Below, piece after piece: positions 1 through 12,900 of a DNA stretch of 64,000 bases (positions are counted from its first letter, which is position 1; every line of letters begins with the position of its first letter). A program made the position numbers and the translations under genes. The stretch comes from Owenia fusiformis (Eukaryota > Annelida > Polychaeta > Sabellida > Oweniidae): positions 2,655,169-2,719,168 of the forward strand of contig CAIIXF020000010.1 of the NCBI GenBank assembly GCA_903813345.2, read 5' to 3'. Below the pieces are notes generated by a model, which saw only the letters and a program-made list of their open reading frames with translations, did no database searches and was not told the DNA's origin.

Positions 1-3000
1 TGTTGTGGATCTCTCTGTACATTTCTAGACTTTCATGGTGATACTCCAGTGCCTTAGTCCAATCTCCCATGTCATTATAAACACACCCTATGTTGTAAAG
101 TGATTCAGCAACATCTGAATGAGGACTGTCCTGGTGGATTAGTCTGCTCATTGTAAGACTCTCTTGGTGATACTCCAGTGCTTTAGTCTTATCTCCCATG
201 GCATTATACAACCAGCCTATGTTGTAAAGTGATCTAGCAACATCTGAATGGGGACTGTCCTGGTGGATTAGTCTTCTCATTGTAAGACTCTCTTGATGAT
301 ACTCCAGTGCTTTAGTCTTATCTCCCATGTCATTATACACACAGCCTATGTTGTAAAGTGATCTAGCAACATCTGGATGGGGACTGTCCTGGTGGATGAG
401 TCTTCTCATTGTAAGACTCTCTTGATGATACTTTAGTGCTTTAGTCTTATCTCCCATGTCATAATAAACACACCCTATGTTGTAAAGTGATCTAGCAACA
501 TCTGAATGGGGTTTGTCCTGGTGGATGAGTCTTCTCATTGTAAGACTCTCTTGATGATACTTCAGTGCTTTAGTCTTATCTCCCATGTCATAATAAACAC
601 ACCCTATGTTGTAAAGTGATCTAGCAACATCTGAATGGGGACTGTCCTGGTGGATGAGTCTTCCCATTGTAAGACTGTCTTGGTGATACTGCAGTGCTTT
701 AGTCTTATCTCCCATGTCATAATAAACACACCCTATGTTGTAAAGTGATCTAGCAACATCTGAATGGGGACTGTCCTGGTGGATGAGTCTTCTCATTGTA
801 AGACTCTCTTGATGATACTTCAGTGCTTTAGTCTTATCTCCCATGTCATAATAAACACACCCTATGTTGTAAAGTGATCTAGCAACATCTGAATGGGGAC
901 TGTCCTGGTGGATGAGTCTTCCCATTGTAAGACTCTCTTGGTGATACTCCAGTGCTTTAGTCTTATCTCCCATGTCATAATACACATTGCCTATGTTGTA
1001 AAGTGATGCAGCAACATCTGAATGGGGACTGTCCTGGTGGATGAGTCTTCCCATTGTAAGACTCTCTTGGTGATACTTCAGTGCTTTAGTCTTATCTCCC
1101 ATGTCATAATAAACACACCCTATGTTGTTCAGTGATGCAGCAACATCTGAATGGGGACTGTCCTGGTGGATGAGTCTGCTCATTGTAAGACTCTCTTGAT
1201 AATACTCCAGTGCTTTAGTCTTATCCCCCATGTCATTATACACACTGCCTATGTTGTTAAGTGATCTAGCAACATCTTGATGGGGACTGTCCTGTTGGAT
1301 TAGTCTTCTCATTGTAAGACTCTCTTGGTGATACTCAAGTGCTTTAGTCTTATCTCCCATGTCATTATACACATTGCCTATGTTGTAAAGTGATCTAGCA
1401 ACATCTGAATGGGGACTGTCCTGGTGGATGAGTCTTCTCATTGTAAGACTCTCTTGGTGATACTCAAGTGCTTTAGTCTTATCTCCCATGTTATTATACA
1501 CATTGCCTATGTTGTTCAGTGATGCAGCAACATCTGAATGGGGACTGTCCTGGTGGATGAGTCTTTTCATTGTAAGACTCTCTTGATGATGCTGCAGTGC
1601 TTTAGTCTTATCTCCCATGTCATCATACACACACCCTATGTTGTTAAGTGATGAAGCAACATCTGGATGGGGACTGTCCTGGTGGATTAGTCTTCTAATT
1701 GTAAGACTGTCTTGGTGATACTCCAGTGCTTTAGTCTTATCTCCCATGTCATCATACACACACCCTATGTTGTTAAGTGATGAAGCAACATCTGAATGGG
1801 GACTGTCCTGGTGGATGAGTCTTCTCATTGTAAGACTCTCTTGGTGATATTGCAGTGCTTTAGTCTTATCTCCCATTGCATTATACACATTGCCTATGTT
1901 GTTAAGTGATCCAGCAACATCTGGATGGGGACTGTCCTGGTGGATGAGTCTTTTCATTGTAAGACTCTCTTGATGATGCTGCAGTGCTTTAGTCTTATCT
2001 CCCATGTCATCATACACATTGCCTATGTTGTTAAGTGATGAAGCAACATCTGAATGGGGACTGTCCTGGTGGATGAGTCTTCCCATTGTAAGACTCTCTT
2101 GGTGATATTGCAGTGCTTTAGTCTTATCTCCCATGTCATCATACACACACCCTATGTTAAGTGATGAAGCAACATCTGAATGGGGACTGTCCTGGTGGAT
2201 GAGTCTTCTCATTGTAAGACTCTCTTGGTGATATTGCAGTGCTTTAGTCTTATCTCCCATTGCATTATACACACTGCCTATGTTGTTAAGTGATCCAGCA
2301 TCATCTGGACGGGGACTGTCCTGGTGGATGAGTCTTCCCATTGTAAGACTCTCTTGGTGATATTGCAGTGCTTTAGTCTTATCTCCCATGTCATCATACA
2401 CACACCCTATGTTAAGTGATGAAGCAACATCTGAATGGGGACTGTCCTGGTGGATGAGTCTTCTCATTGTAAGACTCTCTTGGTGATATTGCAGTGCTTT
2501 AGTCTTATCTCCCATTGCATTATACACACTGCCTATGTTGTTAAGTGATGCAGCAATATCTGAATGGGGACTGTCCTGGTGGATGAGTCTTCTCATTTTA
2601 AGACTCTCTTGGTGATACTGCAGTGCTTTAGTCTTATCTCCCATGGTATTATACACACTGCCTATGTTGTTAAGTGATGCAGCAATATCTGAATGGGGAC
2701 TGTCCTGGTGGATGAGTCTTCTCATTGTAAGACTCTCTTGGTGATACTGCAGTGCTTTAGTCTTATCTCCCATGGCATTATACACACTGCCTATGTTGTA
2801 AAGTGATCTAGCAACATCTGAATGGGGACTGTCCTGGTGGATGAGTCTTTTCATTGTAAGACTCTCTTGGTGATACTGCAGTGCTTTAGTCTTATCTCCC
2901 ATGTCATAATAAACACACCCTATGTTGTTAAGTGATGAAGCAACATCTGAATGGGGACTGTCCTGGTGGATGAGTCTTTTCATTGTAAGACTCTCTTGGT

Positions 3001-6000
3001 GATATTGCAGTGCTTTAGTCTTATCTCCCATTGCATTATACACATTGCCTATGTTGTTAAGTGATGCAGCAATATCTGAATGGGGACTGTCCTGGTGGAT
3101 GAGTCTTTTCATTGTAAGACTCTCTTGATGATACTGCAGTGCTTTAGTCTTATCTCCCATGTCATAATAAACACACCCTATGTTGTTAAGTGATGAAGCA
3201 ACATCTGAATGGGGACTGTCCTGGTGGATGAGTCTTTTCATTGTAAGACTCTCTTGATGATGCTGCAGTGCTTTAGTCTTATCTCCCATGTCATCATACA
3301 CACACCCTATGTTGTTAAGTGATGAAGCAACATCTGAATGGGGACTGTCCTGGTGGATGAGTCTTCCCATTGTAAGACTCTCTTGGTGATATTGCAGTGC
3401 TTTAGTCTTATCTCCCATTGCATTATACACACTGCCTATGTTGTTAAGTGATGAAGCAACATCTGAATGGGGACTGTCCTGGTGGATGAGTCTTTTCATT
3501 GTAAGACTCTCTTGATGATGCTGCAGTGCTTTAGTCTTATTTCCCATGTCATCATACACATTGCCTATGTTGTTAAGTGATCCAGCAACATCTGAATGGG
3601 GACTGTCCTGGTGGATGAGTCTTTTCATTGTAAGACTCTCTTGGTGATATTGCAGTGCTTTAGTCTTATCTCCCATTGCATTATACACATTGCCTATGTT
3701 GTTAAGTGATGAAGCAACATCTGAATGGGGACTGTCCTGGTGGATGAGTCTTCTCATTGTAAGACTCTCTTGGTGATACTCAAGTGCTTTAGTCTTATCT
3801 CCCATGGCATTATACACACTGCCTATGTTATTAAGTGATCCAGCAACATCTGAATGGGGACTGTCCTGGTGGATGAGTCTTCTCATTGTAAGACTCTCTT
3901 GGTGATATTGCAGTGCTTTAGTCTTATCTCCCATGTCATCATACACACACCCTATGTTGTTAAGTGATGAAGCAACATCTGAATGGGGACTGTCCTGGTG
4001 GATGAGTCTTCTTATTGTAAGACTCTCTTGGTGATATTGCAGTGCTTTAGTCTTATCTCCCATTGCATTATACACACTGCCTATGTTGTTAAGTGATGCA
4101 GCAATATCTGAATGGGGACTGTCCTGGTGGATGAGTCTTTTCATTGTAAGACTCTCTTGATGATACTGCAGTGCTTTAGTCTTATCTCCCATGGCATTAT
4201 ACACACTGCCTATGTTGTTAAGTGATGAAGCAACATCTGAATGGGGACTGTCCTGGTGGATGAGTCTTCCCATTGTAAGACTCTCTTGGTGATACTGCAG
4301 TGCTTTAGTCTTATCTCCCATGTCATAATAAACACACCCTATGTTGTTGAGTGATGAAGCAACATCTGAATGGGGACTGTCCTGGTGGATTAGTCTGCTC
4401 ATTGTAAGACTCTCTTGGTGATACTCAAGTGCTTTAGTCTTATCTCCCATGGCATTATACACACTGCCTATGTTGTTAAGTGATCCAGCAACATCTGAAT
4501 GGGGACTGTCCTGGTGGATGAGTCTTCTCATTGTAAGACTCTCTTGGTGATATTGCAGTGCTTTAGTCTTATCTCCCATGTCATTATACACACTACCTAT
4601 GTTGTTAAGTGATGCAGCAATATCTGAATGGGGACTGTCCTGGTGGATGAGTCTTCTCATTGTAAGACTCTCTTGATGATACTTCAGTGCTTTAGTCTTA
4701 TCTCCCATGTCATAATACACATTGCCTATGTTGTAAAGTGATCTAGCAACAGCTGAATGGGGACTGTCCTGGTGGATGAGTCTTCTCATTTTAAGACTCT
4801 CTTGGTGATACTGCAGTGCTTTAGTCTTATCTCCCATGTCATCATACACACTGCCTATGTTGTTAAGTGATGCAGCAATATTTGAATGGGGACTGTCCTG
4901 GTGGATGAGTCTTCTCATTGTAAGACTCTCTTGATGATACTCAAGTGCTTTAGTCTTATCTCCCATTGCATTATACACACTGCCTATGTTGTAAAGTGAT
5001 CTAGCAACATCTGAATGGGGACTGTCCTGGTGGATGAGTCTTTTCATTGTAAGACTCTCTTGCAGATGCTGCAGTGCTTTAGTCTTATCTCCCATGTCAT
5101 AATACACATTGCCTATGTTGTTAAGTGATGCAGCAATATCTGAATGGGGACTGTCCTGGTGGATGAGTCTTCTCATTGTAAGACTCTCTTGATGATACTT
5201 CAGTGCTTTAGTCTTATCTCCCATGTCATAATACACATTGCCTATGTTGTAAAGTGATCTAGCAACATCTGAATGGGGACTGTCCTGGTGGATGAGTCTT
5301 TTCATTGTAAGACTCTCTTGAAGATGCTGCAGTGCTTTAGTCTTATCTCCCATGTCATAATACACATTGCCTATGTTGTTAAGTGATGAAGCAACATCTG
5401 AATGGGGACTGTCCTGGTGGATGAGTCTTTTCATTGTAAGACTCTCTTGGTGATATTGCAGTGCTTTAGTCTTATCTCCCATTGCATTATACACACTGCC
5501 TATGTTGTTAAGTGATGAAGCAACATCTGAATGGGGACTGTCCTGGTGGATGAGTCTTCCGATTGTAAGACTCTCTTGGTGATATTGCAGTGCTTTAGTC
5601 TTATCTCCCATTGCATTATACACACTGCCTATGTTGTTAAGTGATGAAGCAACATCTGAATGGGGACTGTCCTGGTGGATGAGTCTTCCCATTGTAAGAC
5701 TCTCTTGGTGATATTGCAGTGCTTTAGTCTTATCTCCCATTGCATTATACACACTGCCAATGTTGTTAAGTGATGAAGCAACATCTGAATGGGGACTGTC
5801 CTGGTGGATGAGTCTTCTCATTGTAAGACTCTTTTGATGATACTCCAGTGCTTTAGTCTTATCTCCCATGGCATTATACACACTGCCTATGTTGTTAAGT
5901 GATGCAGCAATATCTGAATGGGGACTGTCCTGGTGGATGAGTCTTCTCATTGTAAGACTCTCTTGGTGATACTGCAGTGCTTTAGTCTTATCTCCCATGG

Positions 6001-9000
6001 CATTATACACACTGCCTATGTTGTTAAGTGATGCAGCAATATCTGAATGGGGACTATCCTGGTGGATGAGTCTTTTCATTGTAAGACTCTCTTGGTGATA
6101 CTGCAGTGCTTTAGTCTTATCTCCCATGTCATAATAAACACACCCTATGTTGTTAAGTGATGAAGCAACATCTGAATGGGGACTGTCCTGGTGGATGAGT
6201 CTTTTCATTGTAAGACTCTCTTGGTGATACTGCAGTGCTTTAGTCTTATCTCCCATTGCATTATACACATTGCCTATGTTGTTAAGTGATGCAGCAATAT
6301 CTGAATGGGGACTGTCCTGGTGGATGAGTCTTTTCATTGTAAGACTCTCTTGATGATACTGCAGTGCTTTAGTCTTATCTCCCATGTCATAATAAACACA
6401 CCCTATGTTGTTAAGTGATGAAGCAACATCTGAATGGGGACTGTCCTGGTGGATGAGTCTTTTCATTGTAAGACTCTCTTGATGATGCTGCAGTGCTTTA
6501 GTCTTATCTCCCATGTCATCATACACACACCCTATGTTGTTAAGTGATGAAGCAACATCTGAATGGGGACTGTCCTGGTGGATGAGTCTTCCCATTGTAA
6601 GACTCTCTTGGTGATATTGCAGTGCTTTAGTCTTATCTCCCATTGCATTATACACACTGCCTATGTTGTTAAGTGATGAAGCAACATCTGAATGGGGACT
6701 GTCCTGGTGGATGAGTCTTTTCATTGTAAGACTCTCTTGATGATGCTGCAGTGCTTTAGTCTTATTTCCCATGTCATCATACACATTGCCTATGTTGTTA
6801 AGTGATCCAGCAACATCTGAATGGGGACTGTCCTGGTGGATGAGTCTTTTCATTGTAAGACTCTCTTGGTGATATTGCAGTGCTTTAGTCTTATCTCCCA
6901 TTGCATTATACACATTGCCTATGTTGTTAAGTGATGAAGCAACATCTGAATGGGGACTGTCCTGGTGGATGAGTCTTCTCATTGTAAGACTCTCTTGGTG
7001 ATACTCAAGTGCTTTAGTCTTATCTCCCATGGCATTATACACACTGCCTATGTTATTAAGTGATCCAGCAACATCTGAATGGGGACTGTCCTGGTGGATG
7101 AGTCTTCTCATTGTAAGACTCTCTTGGTGATATTGCAGTGCTTTAGTCTTATCTCCCATGTCATCATACACACACCCTATGTTGTTAAGTGATGAAGCAA
7201 CATCTGAATGGGGACTGTCCTGGTGGATGAGTCTTCTTATTGTAAGACTCTCTTGGTGATATTGCAGTGCTTTAGTCTTATCTCCCATTGCATTATACAC
7301 ACTGCCTATGTTGTTAAGTGATGCAGCAATATCTGAATGGGGACTGTCCTGGTGGATGAGTCTTTTCATTGTAAGACTCTCTTGATGATACTGCAGTGCT
7401 TTAGTCTTATCTCCCATGGCATTATACACACTGCCTATGTTGTTAAGTGATGAAGCAACATCTGAATGGGGACTGTCCTGGTGGATGAGTCTTCCCATTG
7501 TAAGACTCTCTTGGTGATACTGCAGTGCTTTAGTCTTATCTCCCATGTCATAATAAACACACCCTATGTTGTTGAGTGATGAAGCAACATCTGAATGGGG
7601 ACTGTCCTGGTGGATTAGTCTGCTCATTGTAAGACTCTCTTGGTGATACTCAAGTGCTTTAGTCTTATCTCCCATGGCATTATACACACTGCCTATGTTG
7701 TTAAGTGATCCAGCAACATCTGAATGGGGACTGTCCTGGTGGATGAGTCTTCTCATTGTAAGACTCTCTTGGTGATATTGCAGTGCTTTAGTCTTATCTC
7801 CCATGTCATTATACACACTACCTATGTTGTTAAGTGATGCAGCAATATCTGAATGGGGACTGTCCTGGTGGATGAGTCTTCTCATTGTAAGACTCTCTTG
7901 ATGATACTTCAGTGCTTTAGTCTTATCTCCCATGTCATAATACACATTGCCTATGTTGTAAAGTGATCTAGCAACAGCTGAATGGGGACTGTCCTGGTGG
8001 ATGAGTCTTCTCATTTTAAGACTCTCTTGGTGATACTGCAGTGCTTTAGTCTTATCTCCCATGGCATTATACACACTGCCTATGTTGTTAAGTGATGCAG
8101 CAATATTTGAATGGGGACTGTCCTGGTGGATGAGTCTTCTCATTGTAAGACTCTCTTGATGATACTCAAGTGCTTTAGTCTTATCTCCCATTGCATTATA
8201 CACACTGCCTATGTTGTAAAGTGATCTAGCAACATCTGAATGGGGACTGTCCTGGTGGATGAGTCTTTTCATTGTAAGACTCTCTTGAAGATGCTGCAGT
8301 GCTTTAGTCTTATCTCCCATGTCATAATACACATTGCCTATGTTGTTAAGTGATGCAGCAATATCTGAATGGGGACTGTCCTGGTGGATGAGTCTTCTCA
8401 TTGTAAGACTCTCTTGATGATACTTCAGTGCTTTAGTCTTATCTCCCATGTCATAATACACATTGCCTATGTTGTAAAGTGATCTAGCAACATCTGAATG
8501 GGGACTGTCCTGGTGGATGAGTCTTTTCATTGTAAGACTCTCTTGAAGATGCTGCAGTGCTTTAGTCTTATCTCCCATGTCATAATACACATTGCCTATG
8601 TTGTTAAGTGATGAAGCAACATCTGAATGGGGACTGTCCTGGTGGATGAGTCTTTTCATTGTAAGACTCTCTTGGTGATATTGCAGTGCTTTAGTCTTAT
8701 CTCCCATTGCATTATACACACTGCCTATGTTGTTAAGTGATGAAGCAACATCTGAATGGGGACTGTCCTGGTGGATGAGTCTTCCGATTGTAAGACTCTC
8801 TTGGTGATATTGCAGTGCTTTAGTCTTATCTCCCATTGCATTATACACACTGCCTATGTTGTTAAGTGATGAAGCAACATCTGAATGGGGACTGTCCTGG
8901 TGGATGAGTCTTCCCATTGTAAGACTCTCTTGGTGATATTGCAGTGCTTTAGTCTTATCTCCCATTGCATTATACACACTGCCTATGTTGTTAAGTGATG

Positions 9001-9910
9001 AAGCAACATCTGAATGGGGACTGTCCTGGTGGATGAGTCTTCTCATTGTAAGACTCTTTTGATGATACTCCAGTGCTTTAGTCTTATCTCCCATGGCATT
9101 ATACACACTGCCTATGTTGTTAAGTGATGCAGCAATATCTGAATGGGGACTGTCCTGGTGGATGAGTCTTCTCATTGTAAGACTCTCTTGGTGATACTGC
9201 AGTGCTTTAGTCTTATCTCCCATGGCATTATACACACTGCCTATGTTGTTAAGTGATGCAGCAATATCTGAATGGGGACTATCCTGGTGGATGAGTCTTT
9301 TCATTGTAAGACTCTCTTGGTGATACTGCAGTGCTTTAGTCTTATCTCCCATGTCATAATAAACACACCCTATGTTGTTAAGTGATGAAGCAACATCTGA
9401 ATGGGGACTGTCCTGGTGGATGAGTCTTTTCATTGTAAGACTCTCTTGGTGATACTGCAGTGCTTTAGTCTTATCTCCCATTGCATTATACACATTGCCT
9501 ATGTTGTTAAGTGATGAAGCAACATCTGAATGGGGACTGTCCTGGTGGATGAGTCTTTTCATTGTAAGACTCTCTTGATGATGCTGCAGTGCTTTAGTCT
9601 TATCTCCCATGTCATCATACACATTGCCTATGTTGTTAAGTGATGAAGCAACATCTGAATGGGGACTGTCCTGGTGGATGAGTCTTCTCATTGTAAGACT
9701 CTCTTGGTGATATTGCAGTGCTTTAGTCTTATCTCCCATTGTATTATACACATTGCCTATGTTGTTAAGTGATCCAGCAACATCTGAATGGGGACTGTCC
9801 TGGTGGATGAGTCTTTTCATTGTAAGACTCTCTTGATGATGCTGCAGTGCTTTAGTCTTATCTCCCATGTCATCATACACACTGCCTATGTTGTTAAGTG
9901 ATGCAGATAC
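1..9910 (-). repeat. 129 bp tandem array encoding 77 TPR units
   Basis: The landmark TATGTTG recurs every 129 bp from about position 90 to 9889. That distance equals 76 periods once two 3-bp deletions (near 2157 and 2410) are allowed for, so 77 units are in view. Each unit encodes 43 residues of the type GDKTKALEYHQESLTMRR plus LIHQDSPHSDVARSLYNIG and VYNDM, the helix-turn-helix TPR of the kinesin light chain / nephrocystin-3 class (usually 42 residues). No in-frame stop was found on reading the array. Variation is concentrated in a handful of codons. The array continues past the left window edge. Confidence 0.95.
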
Positions 9911-12900
9911 TCCTATTTTATCATTGATTTTTTCACTTGTATTCAGACTATCATTATGATGTTTCAATGCTTGTGAATATTTGCCTTGTACCAGGTATAG
10001 TAAACCTATTGCAGTATGTGTATTTGCTAATTTCATTTCATTTCCTTCTATTTCAAGATTTTGTAGCGTTTTTAATTCCGTTAGATAAGTTTGTAACGCC
10101 CTCTCAAAAAAGAAGACATCCTTGTATAATTCTGCTTTCACTTCATTGCTTCCTTCAAAATATCTCTTGCTGTAAGCCCAGTTGCCACTCACATTCAAGT
10201 TTGATTTGAGGAATTCATTCCATGGTTTAAATGTGTTAAAAAACCGTAGTATGGCTGTATAGCTTCTTACTGGTATTACTTCTGTTTTTTCATTTTCTAC
10301 AGATTCACTTTGTAAGAAAGATATGAACTCCTTCTGTTGCTTATATGTACCGTAGACTATATGTCTAAGATTTATGACAGAGATCACCATCAGTTGTAGA
10401 TCCTTCATTGCTCTTTCAGTTAGGATACCCTTCTGTTGCAGTTCTTCTAACACGTCTAGAGGAGCACATGCTGTACATCCATGCATAAGCTTTAGAATGT
10501 TGATAGTGATTGTAGCAAATCTGTAGACATCATGCTTTGTATGCATTTTTCTTATGAATGATTTTGATGACAGAGGATTTTTTTCGTAATTTACTAAGTC
10601 TTCTTTCAGCGTCCTCATTGCACGTTCTCTACCCATTGTGATGTCTGGATTGGTTTCAGATGGTGATGCCAATATTGCATGTACTTTATCATTGTATTCC
10701 TTCCAAAGAGCATAGTTTCCAGTGATAAGAGTTGATGTCATGAGGACATCACTAAGGTGGTAACCTTCCTTAAGGGATTCATCTGTTTTCTGAAACTTAC
10801 TCATTTCATCAACAGTCATGATAAGTTCACGTTTGAGAGGTTTATCATCATATTCTCTAGATTTCTTGATGAGTTCAAGTTTTGGATCCTTGTTAATACG
10901 ATCTTTTCTAGATTTTCTACCTATGGGTGTCTTACTAGCATGAGGTAAAGTCCCATCAAAAGCGATTCCCCCAGGTGTTACTTTGTCATAAAAGTCATTG
11001 TCTTTCATGTCAGATGGGAGTTGGTCATTGAAATCCGTCAGAACTGGAATGTCCAAACAGTTAAGCAAGGTCTCACCTAGGTTAAGTACCTTTAAGTGCA
11101 TGTAGTAAGCTATGATACGCAATTGCTCTTTGACTTGATCTACTGGATTGCATAAAGGATCATACAACATTGCCCATTCAATATCAGAATATGCAGTGAC
11201 CTCATTGCGTGATATAGAACCAAGCGCTATAAATGCAAACTTACAATCAGGCTTTCCTACGACAGAAAAACAGTCATTGATGATAGACTTATAAAAATCT
11301 AAAAGTTGTTGCGTGATTCCATTATAGAACTCTTTACTGTGCTCTATTGTATTATCCTCATCTTCGTCTTTCATCTCTGTGGTCACATCATCGAATATCA
11401 TGTCTTTCTTGATGATGTCATTTACTGTTGTATAAGAGTACTCTCGTATCTTTTCTAGTTCATCTTTGTACTTCTGTGTTGAGACTTTTGTTGATAATTC
11501 ACAATGTTGTGCAACACAGCATTTTTGAACAAAGTTGTTTTCTATAAGTTGAAGCTGTTGACCAATGTGTTCTAAGTCTTGGCTAAGAGTTGGGTCAGTT
11601 TTTTTGACATTTAGTGTCTCAATTCGGCATTTAGCAGCATTGTACAATGCGCAGGACCAAACATAGTGTTCATACCAGATATCAGAGGTCTCTGCTGATT
11701 TGATATACTCTTGTCCAAGTTGACACATGAGGTCAGCCTGTACCTTTAACTCAGTATTTTGGTCACATGCAGTTATTTTGCAACCAAGTTCATACATTTC
11801 TTTGGTCACTTCTGAAAAATGAAAATTTGTAGACATAATGTGCCTGTTCAATATATTTCTTCAAAATATCCCTTGGTGTTATGGTCTGGGATTGTGATAT
11901 TGGTACAGGGTGTTAAAAAAACGCAACCCAAAGATATTGCTATATCTTGGAAAATGCTAATCCAATTGTGTTCATCTTTTCAGGAAAGAAAGAAGAGACT
12001 GTGCATGCATAGCTCTTGCTTTTAAGTAGTTGTAAAACATGATGCCTTGGACACCTGCTTAAAAGACATTAGTATTGGAAAAATGCAGTCAGGGGTGACT
12101 GCCACTGCAATAAAACTGAGTAACTTTCTAGCCATAGTGTTTTGGGCACTTCAGATTTGGCACATTATTATCCTCATTCAATGTGTGGTGAATTTGTAGA
12201 GTTGCATCAACATCACTCCAGGAACTTTACAGTCATGGTCAAAATGCCTTCTTGAGTCTGCCTGAACCAGGGCGTTTGACAGTGTTTTGATATCATTTCG
12301 ACCATGACTGTAAAGTCCCTGGAGTGATTTTGATTTCACTTTAGATATTTACCATACATTGAATGAAGATGATTTGTGCCAAATTTGAAGAGCCAAAACA
12401 CTATGGTTAGGAAGTTATTTAGTTTTTTGTGGTTGCTGTCACCCCTGACTGGGTTTTTCGCATTCTTCTAGACAGTGCAAATATCTTTTGAGCAGGTGTC
12501 CAAGGCATCATGTTTTACAACTCACCAACTACGGGAGCTATACATACACAGTCTCTACTTTCTCTCCTAAACAAATGAACATAATTGAATTAATATTTCC
12601 AAGATACAGCAATTTCTTTGGGTTGTATTTTTTTGAACACCCTGTACTTGGATGGTGGGGGAGGGGGTATTAGACATGGTTTCTTTTCAGTTGGAAAATG
12701 GGATAGTTGGGGTTTGTTTTCCTTATGACTGGTATACTTTTGTTGCTCAATATGATAAAAGACTCTTTTTGCATAAAGGTGATTTAAAAAAGAAAGCTGT
12801 AATTTACTTAACTTATCTTCCCTTCAAAAGAAAGATAAATAAAACCAAAGACTTCAACAATATAATATAATTGTACTTGAATTTGAAGTGTCTAGGTTAG

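Noticed and set aside
1-9910. Regular direct repeat that could suggest a CRISPR array or satellite DNA
   Set aside because: The 129-bp period keeps an open minus-strand frame throughout and encodes a KLC-type TPR, with a spliced upstream domain exon.
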